From Anaerolineae bacterium (GTDB lineage: Bacteria; Chloroflexota; Anaerolineae; Anaerolineales; Anaerolineaceae): a stretch of DNA of 6,435 nucleotides. The position numbers and the translations under genes were made by a program. Under the pieces are notes generated by a model. The model was not told the DNA's origin. It did not search any database and saw only the letters and a program-made list of their open reading frames with translations. Shown here piece after piece: positions 5,239 to 6,435 of this stretch (positions within the stretch are counted from its first letter, which is position 1; each line of letters begins with the position of its first letter). Where the stretch lies: positions 1 through 6,435 of the forward strand of contig JACRAG010000209.1 of NCBI GenBank assembly GCA_016213455.1, in the 5' to 3' direction.

Positions 5239-6153
5239 TCAGTTCTTTTTGTTATGCTTATCCACCACGCCTGGGAAGATATCCGGGTTGTTTTCCATTT
5301 GCCGCAGTACTTCGGGGTCCACAAAATTGGCCAGCGCTTCGGCGCCGCGCTCCTGCTCCATTTGATAAATGCGCTGTACTGCGGTTATCAACATTCCTTT
5401 TTGATCCAGTGTGTACCACAAGGGTTTCCTCGGATCATTTTCCTTAATCATGGCGGCGATTTCCTTCCAGCTAAGACCAGCGTGGTTGTGCTTGGGGAAG
5501 TGTAGGGTATCCACGATATCCAATGCCGCCTCCAGGTCAACCTGCTTCAGCCGGTACCACAGGTTGTGATAGGGCAGCAGGCTGGTATAGCGCAAATACA
5601 CGATCTCAATGTCTTCCCAGACCGCCGGACCCTTATGCGCCATCGCCAGCGCCACTTCAAGATCGGTAAATTTGATCGAGTCGTGAATGCCAGTTGAGGG
5701 AGGCCAATGAATATTGGCTTGCGGTGCGGGTTTCGGCTCCGGTTGGCCGAACAGGGCAGTCACCTGATCGAAAAAGCCTGCGCCCCCCTGCTTTTCGACT
5801 GCTGAACCATCCACCAGCACAATCGATTGAGGACGGGCGCGCAGCAGGTCGGCCGGATTCGCCGGCTGTGCCACTTTTTCAAAACGGATTGGGTATTGCA
5901 GCCCCAGCGCCATGGCTTGTTCGACGACGGCAAAATGAGCAAGGTAAGCCATTTGCTGATCCGGGCCGGGTTGCTGACCTCGCAGACGGCGAATGAAATC
6001 GATCTTGAACTCTTCCATGCTGACGATGCGGCCCTGGCTTCCCCGACTGGCTGATAAGATGACCTGGGAAGGGAAATCTGCATAAAATTCTCCAACATCG
6101 TACTTGATGCAGACTACATCGTTTGGTTTTAGGTTCCTGGCTGTTGGCGTCAT
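5239..6153 (-). CDS. Uncharacterised 304-residue protein
   Basis: I do not recognise this protein. It has no signal peptide or membrane segment and is probably cytoplasmic. Three parts can be seen. An N-terminal strand-rich part begins LKPNDVVCIKYDVGEF and continues to about residue 58. A middle part runs through MAYLAHFAVVEQAMALGLQ (68-86) and QSIVLVDGSA (109-118), and ends in a Pro-rich linker (137-152). A helical C-terminal part includes DLEVALAMAHKGPAVWEDIEI (164-184), DLEAALDIVDTLHF and ITAVQRIYQMEQERG, and ends in a basic tail, DKHNKKN. The ATG at 6153 follows a perfect AGGAGG by 4 bases, so the start is secure and the gene is probably well translated. It is the first gene of a possible operon with the DUF1801 gene. 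Codon use looks like that of its neighbours. Confidence 0.85.
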   Translation of the reverse strand: MTPTARNLKPNDVVCIKYDVGEFYADFPSQVILSASRGSQGRIVSMEEFKIDFIRRLRGQQPGPDQQMAYLAHFAVVEQAMALGLQYPIRFEKVAQPANPADLLRARPQSIVLVDGSAVEKQGGAGFFDQVTALFGQPEPKPAPQANIHWPPSTGIHDSIKFTDLEVALAMAHKGPAVWEDIEIVYLRYTSLLPYHNLWYRLKQVDLEAALDIVDTLHFPKHNHAGLSWKEIAAMIKENDPRKPLWYTLDQKGMLITAVQRIYQMEQERGAEALANFVDPEVLRQMENNPDIFPGVVDKHNKKN

Positions 6154-6314
6154 GTGGCCTCCTGATCCATTTTCAATATCCTGGTGACACGGCGCGCAAC
6201 AGTTAAAGGTATTGGCTCCGAAATGCTTTTTGGGGCTCTTTCCTTACCACGGGAAGAGTCGGGTGCAAGGATCCATCCTCAATTTACCGGCAAGATCATT
6301 CCAACTTTTTAATG

Positions 6315-6342
6315 ATTATAGTTGCCCGTCTGGAGAACGCAA
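6315..6342 (-). promoter_or_regulatory. Possible promoter of the 6153-5239 gene
   Basis: On the minus strand TTGCGT (6342-6337), a 16-base spacer and a perfect TATAAT (6320-6315) form a plausible sigma-70 promoter with a weak -35. Transcription would start near 6308 and give a leader of about 155 nt. A small 7-bp dyad, CGTCTGG/CCAGACG (6327-6333 and 6344-6350), overlaps the -35 region and could be an operator. Confidence 0.45.
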
Positions 6343-6370
6343 GCCAGACGCCCCGGCCTGTTACGGCTCT

Positions 6371-6435
6371 CTCAAAGTCAACCCCACCCCGGACCCCCCC
6401 CCAGGCTTGGGGCGGGGAATCGGAAGATGTGGGGG
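6371..6435 (+). repeat. GC-rich intergenic dispersed repeat, copy 2 (cut by window end)
   Basis: CTCAAAGTCAACCCCACCCC (6371-6390) is identical to the reverse complement of 1942-1961. The following block CCAGGCTTGGGGCGGG (6401-6416) matches the hairpin part of copy 1, with one base deleted in the loop and a C-C mismatch in the stem (6394-6417). The match probably continues beyond the window. Between this copy and the start codon at 6153 I see only the probable promoter and leader. Confidence 0.75.

Overview
The window is a stretch of bacterial chromosome in which every gene I can support lies on the minus strand, so transcription runs from high to low coordinates. GC content is moderately high in the genes and lower in a few regulatory gaps. 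There are no rRNA or tRNA genes, CRISPR arrays, transposases or phage genes. The mix of genes (PadR with a HAAS-type partner, a DUF1189-like membrane protein, a DUF1801 protein, a GC-rich dispersed intergenic repeat) would fit a member of the Chloroflexota, perhaps Anaerolineae, but this is a weak inference; no marker gene is present.

In order of transcription: (1) at 6435-6154 a non-coding region holds one copy of a GC-rich repeat and a plausible promoter; (2) 6153-5239 encodes a 304-residue protein of unknown family; (3) 5180-4779 encodes a DUF1801 protein; (4) a gap of about 290 bp holds one palindrome; (5) 4488-3790 encodes a six-helix membrane protein of unknown function, whose stop codon overlaps by 4 bp (TTGA) the TTG start of (6), 3793-3206, a nucleotidyltransferase resembling aminoglycoside 2''-adenylyltransferase; (7) 3088-2009 encodes a DUF1189-like membrane protein; (8) a gap of about 230 bp holds the second, oppositely oriented copy of the repeat; (9) 1777-794 encodes an aldo/keto reductase followed by a 19-bp perfect hairpin; (10) 582-232 encodes a PadR regulator overlapping by 4 bp (ATGA) the start of (11), a HAAS/DUF1700-type protein cut by the window edge.

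The clearest regulatory structure is upstream of padR. A near-consensus promoter (TTGAAA, 17-bp spacer, TATAAT) has two copies of the same palindrome, ATATATAA-N5-TTATATAT, one nearly filling the spacer and the other over the expected start of transcription. This predicts tight autoregulation of the padR-HAAS pair.

I do not see a clearly new defence or mobile system. The best leads are the paired operator, the translationally coupled membrane protein/nucleotidyltransferase pair, and the inverted repeat copies that bracket about 4.4 kb containing five genes.
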